Shown: piece by piece, positions 26,385 through 36,344 of the stretch
How positions within the stretch are numbered: position 1 is the stretch's first letter
Layout: each line of letters starts with the position of its first letter
NCBI RefSeq assembly: GCF_023512315.1
Contig: NZ_JAILZV010000003.1
Coordinates: 1-48,000, forward strand
Direction: 5' to 3'
Source of the DNA: Anoxybacillus sp.
GTDB taxonomy: Bacteria; Bacillota; Bacilli; Bacillales; Anoxybacillaceae
DNA: 48,000 nucleotides
The notes under the pieces: model-generated
Told to the model about the DNA's origin: nothing
The model's input: only the letters and a program-made list of their open reading frames with translations
Database searches by the model: none
Translations under genes and position numbers: made by a program

Positions 26385-26398
26385 AAACGTTTTATTCA
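26368..26398 (-). promoter_or_regulatory. Sigma-F-like promoter of fin
   Basis: TGAATA (26393-26398) is followed after 14 bp by GGTGAAAAATA (26368-26378), close to the sigma-F -10 pattern (GG, then A-rich, ending TA). It overlaps the pth stop codon. fin is known to be sigma-F dependent in B. subtilis. Confidence 0.65.
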
Positions 26399-26956
26399 CA
26401 CATTAAACTCATTCATCACTTGCACAAAAGAGGCACTAACAAATTTTTCACAAGCGTCTGCCGCACGGTGAATGGCTTGTTTTATTTCGGGTGCTTCTTC
26501 CGCTTGAAATCTCCCTAAAACGTAATCTGTTATTTTTTGTCCGTTTTGTGGTCTACCGATGCCGACACGAATCCGTTTAAACTGCTCGGTTCCTAAATGA
26601 TGAATGAGCGATTTAATGCCATTATGCCCACCGGCGCTTCCTTTTGTCCGTAAGCGAATTTTACCGACGGGGAGGTCTAAATCGTCATAAATAACAACGA
26701 CATCTTCTATGTCTATTTGAAAATAATCCATCAGAGGACGAACACACTCTCCGGACAAATTCATATATGTCAGTGGTTTACATAAGATAACTTTCTCTCC
26801 ACCAATGATATGCGAACCGAAAATGCCGTGAAATTTTGCTTGGTTATAAGAAACGCTCCATCGTCTTGCCAATTCATCAATGACCATGAACCCGACATTA
26901 TGTCTCGTTTCCTCGTACTCTTTTCCTGGATTTCCTAAACCGACAAACAGTTTCAA
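26396..26956 (-). CDS. pth: Peptidyl-tRNA hydrolase
   Basis: Recycles peptidyl-tRNA released from ribosomes (spoVC in B. subtilis). The N-terminal [24 protein letters not shown] contains the catalytic His19 (TRHNVG) and the family Asn9; [41 protein letters not shown] and RIRVGIGRP are also family motifs. 186 residues. The start codon is TTG at 26956, with AGGAGAG upstream. It is followed immediately by the fin promoter. Confidence 0.96.
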   Translation of the reverse strand: MKLFVGLGNPGKEYEETRHNVGFMVIDELARRWSVSYNQAKFHGIFGSHIIGGEKVILCKPLTYMNLSGECVRPLMDYFQIDIEDVVVIYDDLDLPVGKIRLRTKGSAGGHNGIKSLIHHLGTEQFKRIRVGIGRPQNGQKITDYVLGRFQAEEAPEIKQAIHRAADACEKFVSASFVQVMNEFNV

Positions 26957-27013
26957 CCGTTGCTCTCCTCTCTTTAGTCATATGCAAAAAGGGTACACCT
27001 TTACATGATAGTA

Positions 27014-27056
27014 CAAAGATGGTGTCCCACCAGCAACGGGACACCTCTTTTTTTAT
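27014..27056 (+). terminator. Terminator-like hairpin facing the plus strand, between ctc and pth
   Basis: A perfect 8-bp GC-rich stem (27021-27028 with 27038-27045, 9-nt loop) is followed on the plus strand by TCTTTTTTTAT. On the minus strand the T run after the stem is much poorer (TCTTTG), so it is only partly bidirectional. It probably ends ctc transcription, but the better U run faces the other way. Confidence 0.65.
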
Positions 27057-27140
27057 CACTGTATATACGCACGAAATCCTTTCACAAAACGATATATTAC
27101 ATCTTCGTTGAAGAAAGACGGCCTTTTGGGGCATCTTCCA

Positions 27141-27770
27141 TTATGACACTGGGACTGTTTCTCGTCCTTCTTCTGCCTCCGGTCGTCCAGCCTCTTGTTG
27201 CTCGCCACTATGAATTTCTTCCTCTTGCTTCGGCGGTAAAATCGAGGCGATGACTTCCGTTGGTTCATGATTAATCTCGTATTTTCCACCCGTTTGGATA
27301 TCGCCAACCGTCAACGTATCGCCAACTTGTAAATGAGAAATATCAATGTCAATCGAAGGTGGGATGTTTGCTGGCAATGCGCGAATCGATAGCTGGTGTA
27401 GCGATTGCTGCAATACACCACCGTCTTTCACACCAGCAACATCTCCAATTAAATGCACGTTTACATCGATCTCTACTTCTGTTGACATATCGACCGCTTG
27501 GAAATCGACATGCGTGATTTCGCTGCGCAACGGGTCTTTTTGCATGTCGCGAAGCAACGCCGTGAAACTCTCACCGTCTACATTTAACGTAATTAATGCA
27601 TTGCGGCCTTCGTCGCGAATCGTTTTAATAAAGTCTGCTGCATTCACAAAAATTGCATGACTTTGAACGTTTTTTCCGTACAATACGCCTGGAATGTTTC
27701 CTTCTAAGCGAAGCGAGCGAATGTAAGAGCGTTTTTCATCTGTTCGTTTTTTTGCTTCTAATACAGCCAT
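27141..27770 (-). CDS. rplY: 50S ribosomal protein L25 / general stress protein Ctc
   Basis: A 209-residue member of the L25/TL5/Ctc family that binds 5S rRNA on the ribosome. The N-terminal L25 domain (MAVLEAKKRTDEKRSYIRSLRLEGNIPGVLYGKN) is followed by the TL5-type beta domain (about 95-185: FQAVDMSTEVEIDVNVHLIGDV), and an acidic, Glu-rich tail (190-209). In B. subtilis ctc is induced by sigma-B stress. The start at 27770 has AGGAGGG upstream. Its neighbours prs and pth are the same as in B. subtilis. Confidence 0.95.
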   Translation of the reverse strand: MAVLEAKKRTDEKRSYIRSLRLEGNIPGVLYGKNVQSHAIFVNAADFIKTIRDEGRNALITLNVDGESFTALLRDMQKDPLRSEITHVDFQAVDMSTEVEIDVNVHLIGDVAGVKDGGVLQQSLHQLSIRALPANIPPSIDIDISHLQVGDTLTVGDIQTGGKYEINHEPTEVIASILPPKQEEEIHSGEQQEAGRPEAEEGRETVPVS

Positions 27771-27809
27771 GAATGAGTCACCCTCCTGTTTTAGAATCTA
27801 CGGATTACT

Positions 27810-27835
27810 TTGTCCTAAAACAAGAAGATTTAAAC
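27810..27835 (-). promoter_or_regulatory. Degenerate sigma-B-like promoter of ctc
   Basis: GTTTAA (27830-27835) is a perfect sigma-B -35 element; 14 bp downstream the -10 position reads GGACAA (27810-27815) rather than GGGTAT. The B. subtilis ctc promoter, as I recall it, has the same layout with an intact -10. Confidence 0.35.
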
Positions 27836-27843
27836 ATCATGGA

Positions 27844-28794
27844 TTAATCAAATAGCGCACTAATCGATTGTTTTTCGTAGACGCGAATAATTGCTTCAGC
27901 AATTAAAGGCGCAACAGATAACTCGACAATTTTTTCAATTTTCTTCTCTTCTGGAAGCGCAATAGAGTTTGTGACAACCAATTCTTTAATTTTCGAATTT
28001 TGAATCCGTTCAATCGCTGGCCCAGACAATACTGGATGCGTGCAACATGCGTACACATCCGCCGCTCCGTTTTCGACTAACGCATTCGCTGCTAATGTAA
28101 TCGTCCCCGCCGTATCGATAATATCATCAATTAGAATAGCAGTTTTCCCTTCTACTTGTCCAACGATATTCATAACTTCTGCCACATTTGGTTTTGGACG
28201 GCGCTTATCAATGATCGCAATCGGCGCTTTGAGGCGGTCTGCCAATCGGCGCGCCCGTGTTACTCCGCCATGGTCTGGCGATACGATAACAATGTCTTGG
28301 AGGTTTTTGTTTTTAAAGTAGTCCGCTAAAATTGGCACGCCCATTAAATGATCGATTGGAATGTCAAAAAATCCTTGAATTTGCGGTGCGTGTAAATCAA
28401 GGGTAATGACGCGAGAAGCACCCGCTGTTTCTAACAGGTTTGCTACTAATTTTGCCGTAATCGGTTCACGCGAACGCGCTTTACGGTCTTGGCGTGCATA
28501 GCCGTAATACGGCATGACAATGTTAATCGTCTTAGCAGAAGCACGCTTCAATGCATCAATCATAATAAGAAGTTCCATTAAATGCTCATTTACAGGTGCG
28601 CTCGTCGATTGGATAACGAACACATCTCCACCGCGGATGCTCTCTTCGATGTTAATTTGAATTTCGCCATCGCTAAACCGAGATACCGAACATTTTCCAA
28701 GTTGTACACCGATAATTTGGGCGATTTCTTCCGACAACTGCTTATTCGAATTCAACGCAAACAACTTTAAGCTCGAATCAACATATTGAGACAT
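27844..28794 (-). CDS. prs: Ribose-phosphate pyrophosphokinase (PRPP synthetase)
   Basis: Makes PRPP from ribose 5-phosphate and ATP, feeding purine, pyrimidine, histidine and tryptophan synthesis and also the PurR and Hpt proteins in this window. Motifs: [24 protein letters not shown] near the N terminus, [41 protein letters not shown], the flexible loop region [15 protein letters not shown] and the PRPP loop [13 protein letters not shown]. 316 residues, start at 28794 with GGAGG upstream. Follows glmU closely. Confidence 0.97.
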   Translation of the reverse strand: MSQYVDSSLKLFALNSNKQLSEEIAQIIGVQLGKCSVSRFSDGEIQINIEESIRGGDVFVIQSTSAPVNEHLMELLIMIDALKRASAKTINIVMPYYGYARQDRKARSREPITAKLVANLLETAGASRVITLDLHAPQIQGFFDIPIDHLMGVPILADYFKNKNLQDIVIVSPDHGGVTRARRLADRLKAPIAIIDKRRPKPNVAEVMNIVGQVEGKTAILIDDIIDTAGTITLAANALVENGAADVYACCTHPVLSGPAIERIQNSKIKELVVTNSIALPEEKKIEKIVELSVAPLIAEAIIRVYEKQSISALFD

Positions 28795-28806
28795 GATAAA
28801 CCTCCA

Positions 28807-30183
28807 TTAGGATTTTTTCTTCACGTTCAGACGGTCGACATAATTTTCTTTATTCACTTGACGGGCGCGGGCAATCGATAACGCATTTCCTGGAACGTCA
28901 TCGGTAATCGTAGAGCCAGCTGCTACATACGCTCCTTTTCCAACCGTTACAGGAGCAATTAAATTCGCATTGCACCCAATAAATGCGCCGTCTTCAATTT
29001 TTGTCAAATGCTTATTTTTTCCATCATAATTCACGGTAATCGAGCCACAGCCTAAATTTACATCTTCTCCTACTTCTGCATCGCCAATATAGCTTAAATG
29101 GGATGCTTTGCTTCCTTTTCCGAACGTTGATTTTTTAATCTCAACAAAATTTCCAATTCGAACGTCATCACCAATTTGCGAAGACGGGCGAATATGGGCA
29201 AACGGCCCGATAGTTACATGATTTCCAATTTCGCTATCGTGAGCGACAGAGTGACGAATCGTTGTATGATTGCCGACGACACAGTTTTTAATTTCTGAAT
29301 GCGGACCGATGGCGCAGTCTTCCCCAATCACCGTTGCTCCTTCAATAATCGTGCCTGGATAAATAATCGTGTCACGTCCAATTTTCGCTTCCGGTGATAT
29401 ATACGTATGCTCTGGAGCAATAATCGTCACGCCGTTTGTCATATGGTAGCGATTAATGCGGTCGCGCATTATTTTTTCTGCTTGTGCAAGCGCCATGCGG
29501 TCGTTGACGCCAATGGTTTCGGCAAACGAAACAGCTTGATACGCGGAAACAACTTCCCCTTTTGCTTTTAAAATCTCAATGACATCGGTCAAATAATACT
29601 CACCTTGCACGTTGTTATTGGATACATTTGTAAGCGCTTCAAATAACGAGCGGTTGTCGAAACAGTATGTGCCTGTATTAATCTCTTGAATTGCTCGTTC
29701 TGCTTCGGTGGCATCTTTATGTTCAACAATTTTTTCAACATGCCCTTCTTTGTCCCGAACAATGCGACCATATCCTGCTGGATTTTCCGCAATCGCTGTT
29801 AAAATCGTCGCTTTTGCATTTGTCGCAAGGTGATGTTCTAACAACGCCTTCATCGTTTCCGCTGTAATAAGAGGAGTGTCACCGCAAACAACTAACGTTA
29901 CACCATCTTTGTCTTGCAAATACGGAGCTGCTTGCATTACCGCGTGCGCCGTCCCGAGCTGTTCTTCTTGCAACGCAAACTCGCTTTTTCTGCCGATTTG
30001 TGCCTTTACTTGTTCGGCACCAAACCCAACAACTGTAATCAGTTTTTCGAGACCAAGCTGCAACACTTGATCGACTACATGCTGAACCATTGGCTTGCCG
30101 CAAACAGGGTGCAACACTTTATAAAGCTTTGATTTCATGCGCGTCCCCTGTCCCGCTGCCAATATTACCGCATATCGTTTCAT
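28807..30183 (-). CDS. glmU: Bifunctional UDP-GlcNAc pyrophosphorylase / glucosamine-1-phosphate acetyltransferase
   Basis: Makes UDP-N-acetylglucosamine for cell wall synthesis. The N-terminal uridyltransferase domain has [27 protein letters not shown], with the GQGTRM loop and QLGTAHAV. The C-terminal half is a left-handed beta-helix with hexapeptide repeats and the [43 protein letters not shown] acetyltransferase site. The start at 30183 is chosen for its GGAGG site 8 bases upstream; the longer frame has no such support. 458 residues. It has its own promoter and is likely cotranscribed with prs. Confidence 0.96.
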   Translation of the reverse strand: MKRYAVILAAGQGTRMKSKLYKVLHPVCGKPMVQHVVDQVLQLGLEKLITVVGFGAEQVKAQIGRKSEFALQEEQLGTAHAVMQAAPYLQDKDGVTLVVCGDTPLITAETMKALLEHHLATNAKATILTAIAENPAGYGRIVRDKEGHVEKIVEHKDATEAERAIQEINTGTYCFDNRSLFEALTNVSNNNVQGEYYLTDVIEILKAKGEVVSAYQAVSFAETIGVNDRMALAQAEKIMRDRINRYHMTNGVTIIAPEHTYISPEAKIGRDTIIYPGTIIEGATVIGEDCAIGPHSEIKNCVVGNHTTIRHSVAHDSEIGNHVTIGPFAHIRPSSQIGDDVRIGNFVEIKKSTFGKGSKASHLSYIGDAEVGEDVNLGCGSITVNYDGKNKHLTKIEDGAFIGCNANLIAPVTVGKGAYVAAGSTITDDVPGNALSIARARQVNKENYVDRLNVKKKS

Positions 30184-30218
30184 GAATAGGGCCTCCAATT
30201 ACCTTTTTATCCATATTG

Positions 30219-30247
30219 AATATATCTCAATTAGCTATGTATTTCAA
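30219..30247 (-). promoter_or_regulatory. Sigma-A promoter of glmU
   Basis: TTGAAA (30242-30247) and TATATT (30219-30224) with a 17-bp spacer, about 35 bp upstream of the glmU start and just after the spoVG terminator. Confidence 0.75.
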
Positions 30248-30269
30248 GGCAACATTCGCTTTTGTCAAA

Positions 30270-30305
30270 AATTAAAAACCTGCCCGACATCGGACAGGTT
30301 TTTTC
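30270..30305 (-). terminator. Terminator after spoVG
   Basis: A stem of about 13 bp with one G-U pair (30275-30303, very short loop) flanked by A and T runs; it lies just past the spoVG stop codon. Confidence 0.9.
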
Positions 30306-30308
30306 TAT

Positions 30309-30599
30309 TTAAGAAGCTCCTGCTTCTTCAAGTTCTGCTTCAAGCTCACCTAAGCGGTGATACTCGGCCAATACAGCCTCTTGAATTTTCCCGCGGGTTG
30401 TGGAATTAATTGGATGCGCGATGTCACGAAATTCCCCGTCAGGAGTACGCTTGCTTGGCATAGCGACAAACAAGCCGTTATTGCCATCGATTACGCGGAT
30501 ATCATGTACAACAAATTCATTATCCAACGTAATAGATGCAATCGCTCTCATACGTCCTTCGGTATTCACGCGGCGTAATCTTACGTCAGTTACTTCCAT
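30309..30599 (-). CDS. spoVG: Regulator SpoVG
   Basis: A 96-residue protein conserved in Firmicutes. It binds nucleic acids and affects asymmetric septation in Bacillus; in other genera it changes virulence and antibiotic resistance. The core [64 protein letters not shown] is nearly invariant in the family. The ATG at 30599 is chosen because AAAGGTGG lies 8 bases upstream. In B. subtilis it is transcribed by sigma-H and repressed by AbrB. A sigma-H promoter and an AT-rich tract suited to AbrB binding lie upstream. Confidence 0.96.
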   Translation of the reverse strand: MEVTDVRLRRVNTEGRMRAIASITLDNEFVVHDIRVIDGNNGLFVAMPSKRTPDGEFRDIAHPINSTTRGKIQEAVLAEYHRLGELEAELEEAGAS

Positions 30600-30640
30600 T
30601 ATGCTCACCACCTTTTCCCTATATCAGAACTTGGTTAATG

Positions 30641-30669
30641 TTATTCCACATTTCTCCCGCATTTCCTTC
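30641..30669 (-). promoter_or_regulatory. Sigma-H promoter of spoVG
   Basis: GAAGGAAAT (30661-30669) and GTGGAATAA (30641-30649) match the sigma-H consensus (AGGA core and GAAT core) with 11 bp between them. An AT-rich tract (about 30668-30706) upstream would suit AbrB binding. Confidence 0.8.
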
Positions 30670-30761
30670 TTTTTTTATAAAATTTTTTTTAAAAAATATC
30701 TAAAACGACCGGTTTCTGTCAAAATTGCGGGAAAGGTAGGTGAGCGTACGTTAGTTACTCA

Positions 30762-31136
30762 TTATTTCACTAGCGCGATGACTTCGATTTCAACTAGCGC
30801 ATCTTTCGGCAATTTCGCAACAGCCACACAAGAGCGCGCTGGTTTATGTTCGTTAAAATATTGCCCGTATACTTCGTTCATCGCCGCAAAATCGTCCATG
30901 CTTTTTAAAAACACGGTTGTTTTCACAACGGTATCAAGCGATGCACCGGCTGCTTCTAAAACGGCTTGTAAATTTTTAAATACTTGATGCGTTTGCTCTT
31001 TTACATCGCCTTGTACCATCTCTCCTTCTGGCGTTAACGCAATTTGCCCCGAGCTGTAAAACATGTTATTGACAATAATGCCTTGCGAATAAGGTCCGAT
31101 TGCTTGTGGTGCTTTTGTTGTTTCGACTTTTTTCAT
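30762..31136 (-). CDS. ridA: RidA-family enamine/imine deaminase YabJ
   Basis: A 124-residue member of the YjgF/YER057c/UK114 family, which hydrolyses reactive enamines and imines made by PLP enzymes. Family motifs: [30 protein letters not shown] and the C-terminal [21 protein letters not shown], with the active-site Arg in RSCV. The ATG at 31136 is preferred over the longer frame; AAGGAG is 10 bases upstream. It is the second gene of a purR-ridA pair, 16 bases after purR. In B. subtilis yabJ is needed for purine repression by PurR. Confidence 0.93.
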   Translation of the reverse strand: MKKVETTKAPQAIGPYSQGIIVNNMFYSSGQIALTPEGEMVQGDVKEQTHQVFKNLQAVLEAAGASLDTVVKTTVFLKSMDDFAAMNEVYGQYFNEHKPARSCVAVAKLPKDALVEIEVIALVK

Positions 31137-31152
31137 CAGTAACAATCTCCTT

Positions 31153-31977
31153 TCATTCCATAAAGTTCATGTAGTTTCCTTCGTTAATGGTAATTTGCTT
31201 CTCTTTTATATTAACAGATGAGAGCTTCACTAAGGAAATGTATTCGTCGACAAGCCGTTCACTCGGCTCTTCGGATTCAACGAGCACACCGATGCCCGCT
31301 ACTCGAGCGTTAAATTCGTTTAATAAGCTAATCATCCCGTTGATTGTTCCGCCCGCTTTCATAAAATCATCGACGATTAACACGTTCGTCCCCTCTGCCA
31401 AGCTTCGTTTCGCCAACACCATCGTCTGAATGCGCTTAGACGAACCAGAAACGTAATTAATACTGACCATCGAACCTTCTGTCACTTTATTGTCATGGCG
31501 AACGATGACAACAGGAACATTTAAAAAATGAGCAACAGCATAAGCTAACGGAATTCCTTTTGTAGCAATCGTCATGACTACGTCGATCGCCCGGTCGGCA
31601 AACAGCGACGCATATAGCCTGCCAATTTTATTGATAATCCGCGGGTCACCAAGAATGTCCGTCATATACAAGTACCCGCCCGGCAATAACCGGTCCGGAT
31701 TGGCTAACTGCTCGCATAAATACGTAACCGTTGCCTTTGCTTCTTCCATCGATAGTTTAGGAATATATTGCACACCGCCTGCTGCCCCTGAAATCGTTTT
31801 TAACGTTCCGACACCTTGTTGCTCAAACGTTTGCTTAATAATCGCTAAATCTTCACTAATCGATGATTTAGCCGATTGGTACCGCTCTGCAAAAAACGTC
31901 AGTGGCACTAACTGGTGCGGATGTTCAAGGAGATATTGCGTCATATCGACTAAGCGGCTACTGCGCCTTAACTTCAT
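31153..31977 (-). CDS. purR: Purine operon repressor PurR
   Basis: A 274-residue regulator of purine synthesis. The N terminus (about 1-75) is a winged-helix domain ([44 protein letters not shown]), and the rest is a phosphoribosyltransferase-like domain with the PRPP-binding motif [18 protein letters not shown] relieves repression. The start at 31977 has GGGAGG upstream. The short gap upstream contains a half PurBox, so autoregulation is likely, as in B. subtilis. Confidence 0.96.
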   Translation of the reverse strand: MKLRRSSRLVDMTQYLLEHPHQLVPLTFFAERYQSAKSSISEDLAIIKQTFEQQGVGTLKTISGAAGGVQYIPKLSMEEAKATVTYLCEQLANPDRLLPGGYLYMTDILGDPRIINKIGRLYASLFADRAIDVVMTIATKGIPLAYAVAHFLNVPVVIVRHDNKVTEGSMVSINYVSGSSKRIQTMVLAKRSLAEGTNVLIVDDFMKAGGTINGMISLLNEFNARVAGIGVLVESEEPSERLVDEYISLVKLSSVNIKEKQITINEGNYMNFME

Positions 31978-31992
31978 ACATGAACCTCCCGA

Positions 31993-32005
31993 AAAACCGA
32001 ATATT
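31993..32005 (+). promoter_or_regulatory. PurBox half-site upstream of purR
   Basis: AAAACCGAATATT on the plus strand matches the B. subtilis PurBox pattern (CCGAAC core with A/T arms) in 12 of 13 positions. No clear second half-site is visible in the 58-base gap. Confidence 0.45.
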
Positions 32006-32035
32006 TTAAACTAAATATACCATTAATATACGCGT

Positions 32036-32905
32036 TTAATCAAATGAATTCCGCTCCCCTAATAACCGAACAGCAAACACTTGATCGCAAAATCCACGCA
32101 GCCCGTTGTAAATACGTTGCAAACGGGAGTCATACTGCACTAATCCGAAAACGGTCGGTCCGCTCCCGCTCATTAAAACAGCATCTGCTCCAAAACGCTT
32201 CATTTGCTCTTTGATATGCGCCACTTCTGGGTGCATTTTTAGGGTAACGTCTTCGAGCGCGTTCCCTACAAGCGAACAAATCCGTTCGTAATTTCGTTCT
32301 TTAATGGCTTGTACCATTCCGTTCACATCAGGATGGGTGACTCGCTGCAAGTTTAAATTCCGATATACTTCTGCTGTTGAAACGCCTATCGTCGGCTTCG
32401 CTAAAATAACCCAGCACGGTGGCGGTGCAGGAAGGTGTTCAATCTTCTCCCCTCGCCCTGTGGCAAGTGCTGTTCCGCCGTACACACAAAACGATACATC
32501 CGAACCAATTTTTGCGCCAAGTTCCGCTAATTCATCAATCGTCAGCCCTAATTGCCAAAGCTTATTTAAACCGCGTAACGTCGCAGCAGCATCGCTGCTC
32601 CCACCCGCTAGTCCAGCAGCGACAGGAATCGTTTTTGTAATCGAGATCGCTACGCCTTTTCGAACGCCAAACGTTTCTTTTAGCAACTTAGCAGCTTGAT
32701 ACGCCAAATTGCGATGATCGTCCGGCACAAACCGATTATGGGATATAATTTGAATCGTATCGCTAGCAAGCGGGGCTAACTCTACCCGATCTGCCAAATC
32801 AATCGTCGTCATTACCATTTTGACTTCATGGTATCCATCTGGCCGCTTATGTAGCACATCTAGCGATAAGTTGATTTTTGCCGGAGCTTTTACCAATAGT
32901 CTCAA
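32036..32905 (-). CDS. ispE: 4-diphosphocytidyl-2-C-methyl-D-erythritol kinase
   Basis: Kinase of the MEP pathway of isoprenoid synthesis, GHMP family. [23 protein letters not shown] at the N terminus and [21 protein letters not shown] (glycine-rich phosphate loop) are decisive; [10 protein letters not shown] is motif 3. The TTG at 32905 is taken as the start because TAGGTGG lies 5 bases upstream and homologues begin MRxLxKAPAKIN; the GTG at 32914 has no ribosome binding site. 289 residues. Follows sspF after its terminator. Confidence 0.95.
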   Translation of the reverse strand: MRLLVKAPAKINLSLDVLHKRPDGYHEVKMVMTTIDLADRVELAPLASDTIQIISHNRFVPDDHRNLAYQAAKLLKETFGVRKGVAISITKTIPVAAGLAGGSSDAAATLRGLNKLWQLGLTIDELAELGAKIGSDVSFCVYGGTALATGRGEKIEHLPAPPPCWVILAKPTIGVSTAEVYRNLNLQRVTHPDVNGMVQAIKERNYERICSLVGNALEDVTLKMHPEVAHIKEQMKRFGADAVLMSGSGPTVFGLVQYDSRLQRIYNGLRGFCDQVFAVRLLGERNSFD

Positions 32906-33000
32906 CTTGTCCACCTACTTTAACGACTTCAAAACTTATACGAACATTTTACCACAAAACTGCACCAATCATTAATATTATCAAGAAACATTCGTAACAG

Positions 33001-33029
33001 AAAACAAAAACCGAAGCGAAATGCTTCGG
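33001..33029 (-). terminator. Terminator after sspF
   Basis: A perfect 7-bp stem (33011-33017 with 33023-33029, 5-nt loop) followed on the minus strand by a T-rich run. Confidence 0.85.
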
Positions 33030-33047
33030 CTGCCGCGGATATTATTT

Positions 33048-33230
33048 TTATTCCTTCGTTTTGTTGGCTAAATGCTGTTCGGCCAGTTGTATCGCTAGTT
33101 TCACCATATTCCCTGCATCTTTCGCACGGATAGCTCCCCAGCCTTCTTTTTGCACCACGTCGTAAAACCCGAGCTCTTTCGCTAACTCCTCTTTAAACTG
33201 TTCCGACATGATTCCCCGACGTCGTCCCAA
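33048..33230 (-). CDS. sspF: Small acid-soluble spore protein SspF (minor alpha/beta type)
   Basis: A 60-residue DNA-binding spore protein: [53 protein letters not shown] is nearly identical to B. subtilis SspF. The TTG at 33230 is chosen as start because AAAGGAG lies 9 bases upstream and the residues following (LGRRRGIM) match the known N terminus. It is downstream of veg, as in B. subtilis, where it is made in the forespore under sigma-G. A possible sigma-G -10 (ATACTA) lies just upstream, but its -35 is poor. Confidence 0.93.
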   Translation of the reverse strand: MGRRRGIMSEQFKEELAKELGFYDVVQKEGWGAIRAKDAGNMVKLAIQLAEQHLANKTKE

Positions 33231-33293
33231 ACAAAACAGCTCCTTTCTCATCCCGCGACATTTTTAGTATTCGCTGTTTTTAAAAAAACACAA

Positions 33294-33322
33294 CAAAAAA
33301 AGCAGCAAACAAACGTCTACTG
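33294..33322 (-). terminator. Weak terminator after veg
   Basis: A short imperfect stem (about 5 bp, with a large loop) and a run of T residues on the minus strand; it overlaps the veg stop codon. Supported mainly by position. Confidence 0.45.
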
Positions 33323-33580
33323 CCTCCCCATCACCATATGATCATCGTCAAAAAACGTTAGTTGAACTGTTTCTGTTAATACGTCTGCATAGCTGTAAGA
33401 TACGCGCTCGAACGCATTTTCTGTTTGATCGAGCTCAATGACAAAGACGGAAGGATACGTTTCTGCCAAAATGCCACACCGTTCAATCGTCTTCCTTCTT
33501 CCACCGTTTGCTTTTAATGTCAAGCGTTTGCCGATATTTGAATCTAACGCTTTTTTAATATCGGATAAAGTTTTTGCCAT
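33317..33580 (-). CDS. veg: Veg protein (biofilm-related DUF1021)
   Basis: An 87-residue protein very close to B. subtilis Veg: [36 protein letters not shown] is the conserved part. It promotes matrix gene expression in B. subtilis by acting against SinR, and its gene has long been known for one of the strongest promoters in that organism. The start at 33580 has GAGGTGGAG upstream. Two tandem sigma-A promoters precede it, consistent with high expression. Confidence 0.93.
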   Translation of the reverse strand: MAKTLSDIKKALDSNIGKRLTLKANGGRRKTIERCGILAETYPSVFVIELDQTENAFERVSYSYADVLTETVQLTFFDDDHMVMGRQ

Positions 33581-33604
33581 TCGCTCTCCACCTCACTAAT
33601 TGTT

Positions 33605-33633
33605 ATTATAACAAATATGAATAAAAAAATCAA
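33605..33633 (-). promoter_or_regulatory. Proximal sigma-A promoter of veg
   Basis: TTGATT (33628-33633), 17 bp, TATAAT (33605-33610), about 25 bp upstream of the veg start. Confidence 0.7.
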
Positions 33634-33641
33634 AATAAAAA

Positions 33642-33671
33642 ATTATATCAATGCTCTTTCCTCGGTGTCAA
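33642..33671 (-). promoter_or_regulatory. Distal sigma-A promoter of veg
   Basis: Consensus TTGACA (33666-33671) and TATAAT (33642-33647) with an 18-bp spacer. Confidence 0.8.
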
Positions 33672-33785
33672 TGTGTTTTTTTCTACATTTTTCTCATTTC
33701 CGCATATAGTGTATACCTAAATGGCAAAAATTATGTACAAAAAACAGAAAAGATCGCCCGCCTCTTATTGGTCGTCGCGATCTCG

Positions 33786-34664
33786 TTACTCTTCCTCAAT
33801 TAAACGAAACGGCATCCCTGTACGCAACACTCCTTTCGTTTCCACTCCCCCCAATCCTTTTTCCCCTGTTAATGTATTGCGTAACACATCCCACACGTTC
33901 ACGGTTTCAATAAACGGAGTAAAACTAATTCTTGATACAATATACACCGGGTCAAGCGCGTGAATATTGACACGAGCAGGCGAGCTTGCGAAATTAGCAC
34001 CAGCGCGAATGAGCGATTCAAAATGTGACTGACACGCGCCCGCAAAAATGACGAGTTGATCAAGATGCGGAATTTTTTTTCGTGCCTCTTTCACAGTTTG
34101 TACAAAATATTTCGAATGACGGTATGCCCGTAAATCCGTTACTTTTCCTTTCGATTTCGAGTAAGAATCGTGGCCGGTAACAACTAAAATATCGGGTCGA
34201 ATTTGCTCTAAAAGTGCACCAATTTTCTCTGGCATCTCTTTTTCCTCACAATACACTCCGTGTACGGGGACACCGATTCGCTCATACAAGTTCAAACACT
34301 TTTGTAAGTAAACAGGGTCGCCATCCAAATGAAGAACGCGCCCTGGAATGTGAAAAAAATCCTTATCCGTTTGATACCCCCCAGTCGCTCGATACTCCGT
34401 CTTTTGTTTTAATAAACGATAATCTTGGCGGAACAGTTTAAACGATTGCTCAATGAGCTCTTGTTCTTTTTTCTCCCTAAGTTGCCGCTCCGATTCATCG
34501 ATAATCAATAAATCGTCAAACGGAGCATCTGCCATTAACCGTACATCCTCTCCGTAAAGAATCGCTTCTTTTTCTCCATTTTTCTCTTTAATGTCCACGA
34601 CACGAAACAATAAATCACATTCGTATGACTTTCTTGCCACAATGTCCCCTATTTTTATCTCCAT
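33786..34664 (-). CDS. yabG: Sporulation-specific protease YabG
   Basis: A 292-residue cysteine protease that processes spore coat proteins in B. subtilis, with trypsin-like specificity. The N terminus MEIKIGDIVARKSYECDLLFRVVDIKEKNGEKEA is the typical opening. Probable catalytic residues lie in VVTGHDSYSKSKGKVTDLRAY (His) and IFAGACQSHFESLIRAGANFASSP (Cys). The ATG at 34664 has AGGAGG upstream; the longer frame above it lies within the promoter. A sigma-K promoter lies directly upstream, as expected for a late mother-cell gene. Confidence 0.95.
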   Translation of the reverse strand: MEIKIGDIVARKSYECDLLFRVVDIKEKNGEKEAILYGEDVRLMADAPFDDLLIIDESERQLREKKEQELIEQSFKLFRQDYRLLKQKTEYRATGGYQTDKDFFHIPGRVLHLDGDPVYLQKCLNLYERIGVPVHGVYCEEKEMPEKIGALLEQIRPDILVVTGHDSYSKSKGKVTDLRAYRHSKYFVQTVKEARKKIPHLDQLVIFAGACQSHFESLIRAGANFASSPARVNIHALDPVYIVSRISFTPFIETVNVWDVLRNTLTGEKGLGGVETKGVLRTGMPFRLIEEE

Positions 34665-34695
34665 CTTTTGTCCTCCTCGCATCCGACTTATTAAG

Positions 34696-34723
34696 TACAA
34701 TATGCATACGCACAAAAGAAGTG
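34696..34723 (-). promoter_or_regulatory. Sigma-K promoter of yabG
   Basis: CATATTGTA (34696-34704) fits the sigma-K -10 consensus CATAnnnTA exactly; a -35-like CACT (34720-34723) lies 15 bp upstream. yabG is a sigma-K gene in B. subtilis. Confidence 0.7.
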
Positions 34724-34731
34724 AAGAAAAA

Positions 34732-36216
<1,485 letters not shown>

Positions 36217-36307
36217 CGCCTTTTCTTTTTCGCATTCCCGCTAAACCTTGAAACTTTTTCGCGCTTCTTTCGTCTAAAGAAATAGAAAATCATCTTTTTC
36301 ATTATAA

Positions 36308-36344
36308 CGAAAAAACAGAGGGTGAAAAATCCCTCCGTTTAATC
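36308..36344 (-). terminator. Terminator after yabE
   Basis: A stem of about 10 bp with one G-U pair and an 8-nt loop, followed on the minus strand by a T run; it starts within the last codons of yabE. Confidence 0.85.

Noticed and set aside
26898..27134. A 78-codon minus-strand frame between ctc and pth
   Set aside because: It spans the terminator hairpin and the pth start and has no family resemblance.
27788..27821. A 7-bp inverted repeat in the ctc leader
   Set aside because: Short arms, 20-base loop, and not touching the ribosome binding site.
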